From: Raphanus sativus
Taxonomy: Eukaryota; Streptophyta; Magnoliopsida; Brassicales; Brassicaceae
Direction: 5' to 3'
DNA length: 64,000 nucleotides
Assembly (NCBI RefSeq): GCF_000801105.2
Contig: NC_079517.1
Coordinates: 16,740,001 to 16,804,000, forward strand
Shown piece after piece: positions 63,621 to 64,000 of the stretch. A program made the position numbers and the translations under genes. Below the pieces are notes generated by a model that saw nothing but the letters and a program-made list of their open reading frames with translations, was not told where the DNA came from and made no database searches. Numbering within the stretch: the first letter of the stretch is position 1; every line of letters begins with the position of its first letter.

Positions 63621-64000
63621 TCAAATGCTTGCTTGAGATGGTTGTGTCAGTGAAGTGGCTTTGGTTCTAGAGGAGCTTCCAACGTCCTGTAAAGCCAAAG
63701 AGAAGATCAAATAAAGACAAAAACACTGAATAATCTAAATGCAAATACCTTTGCTTCAGTCTTCATCTTTTTCTTTGGTTGGATTTTGCATCTAGCTGCA
63801 TTGTGGCCAGCTTCCCCACACTTGGAACAATGCATGATCCACCCTCTTCTTCCAATAGTTTCTACAGTCTTCTTCTTCTTCTTTGGTGATTCGTTTTTTC
63901 TCAGGCATTAGTTTCTACTTCTCCTTTATCTTCTTCTTAATTTTCTCAGGAATTAAGATAATGTCCTCTCTCGCCTTATCAAGGAACAACTTAGCTATTT
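63621..64000 (-). CDS. C-terminal exons of a zinc-knuckle transposon protein (partial)
   Basis: On the minus strand an exon from the window edge down to 63749 encodes LRKNESPKKKKTVETIG, RRGWIMHCSKCGEAGHNAAR and CKIQPKKKMKTEAK, a CCHC knuckle (CX2CX4HX4C). Donor GCAAAG|GTATTTGC leads to a last exon 63686-63621 (DVGSSSRTKATSLTQPSQAS, I, stop). Basic tails with one knuckle like this are typical of Mutator-like transposases in plants; gag-like proteins are an alternative. The rest of the gene lies outside the window. Confidence 0.5.

Noticed and set aside
1..64000. CRISPR arrays, operons or bacterial genes
   Set aside because: Introns, plant repeats and plant gene families show this is plant nuclear DNA; no spaced identical repeats of CRISPR type were seen.

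Overview
The window is plant nuclear DNA, almost certainly from the Brassicaceae and most likely Brassica or a near relative. The evidence is an AT-rich background, small GT-AG introns, a tandem family of MATH/TRAF-like plus coiled-coil genes of the RTM3 type known from Arabidopsis chromosome 3, an Emigrant-type MITE, a tRNA-derived SINE and Helitrons with the TCTAYTA...CTAG ends usual in crucifers. All genes were read by eye; exon limits rest on GT-AG signals and alignment between paralogues inside the window. | The core is a cluster of about a dozen MATH-coiled-coil genes, all on the + strand. The standard layout is exon 1 (36 residues, ending phase 2 inside a Trp codon), exon 2 (middle of MATH), exon 3 (end of MATH plus linker) and exon 4 (a 90-136 residue helical tail). 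Members start at 3805, 6025, 9489, 15662, 25651, 31638, 33546, 35660, 39066, 47469, 50371 and 52466, with a fragment at 8736. Three linker/tail classes occur: long acidic linkers (3.8-11 kb), short linkers with a full tail ending SFDDV[V/I], and short linkers with a clipped tail (25651, 33546, 50371). Several copies carry single lesions: a frameshift at about 16.83 kb, loss of the intron 1 acceptor at 39280, a displaced donor near 4147, a MITE in an exon at 47975, and a truncated tail at 53.89 kb. | The most striking gene is at 1328-2650. An almost complete eIF4G-type MIF4G domain is spliced in frame to the coiled-coil tail of this family, replacing the MATH domain. Established knowledge: RTM3 restricts potyvirus long-distance movement, and eIF4E/eIF4G-family factors are host factors that potyviruses need. 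A MIF4G-RTM3-like-tail fusion is therefore a candidate decoy or interfering protein; that function is inference. An LTR remnant in reverse orientation abuts its 5' end. | Layout: 1-1.3 kb foldback repeat and LTR remnant; 1.3-11.1 kb chimera, three acidic-linker MATH genes and one fragment; 11.1-15.6 kb Helitron-rich, gene-poor; 15.7-17 kb frameshifted MATH gene; 17.7-19.75 kb internally deleted Ty3/gypsy-like element flanked by 132-bp perfect direct repeats; 21.5-22.5 kb a lone very acidic protein gene; 22.8-25.1 kb LINE relic and Helitron; 25.65-26.8 kb MATH gene; 27-30.7 kb AT-rich repeat field, Emigrant MITE and degenerate telomere-like repeats; 30.96-38.85 kb segmental duplication copy A with three MATH genes; 39-40.5 kb MATH gene; 40.65-46.85 kb Helitron and gene fragments; 46.85-62.49 kb copy B of the duplication, split by two Tourist/Harbinger-like MITEs, a Ty1/copia element with a 1697-residue polyprotein, a gypsy-like LTR piece and a Helitron; 62.5-64 kb GRF-finger relic and the end of a zinc-knuckle transposon gene. 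| The region reads as a fast-evolving tandem defence-type cluster in which local duplication, TE insertion and one domain swap have produced many variants.
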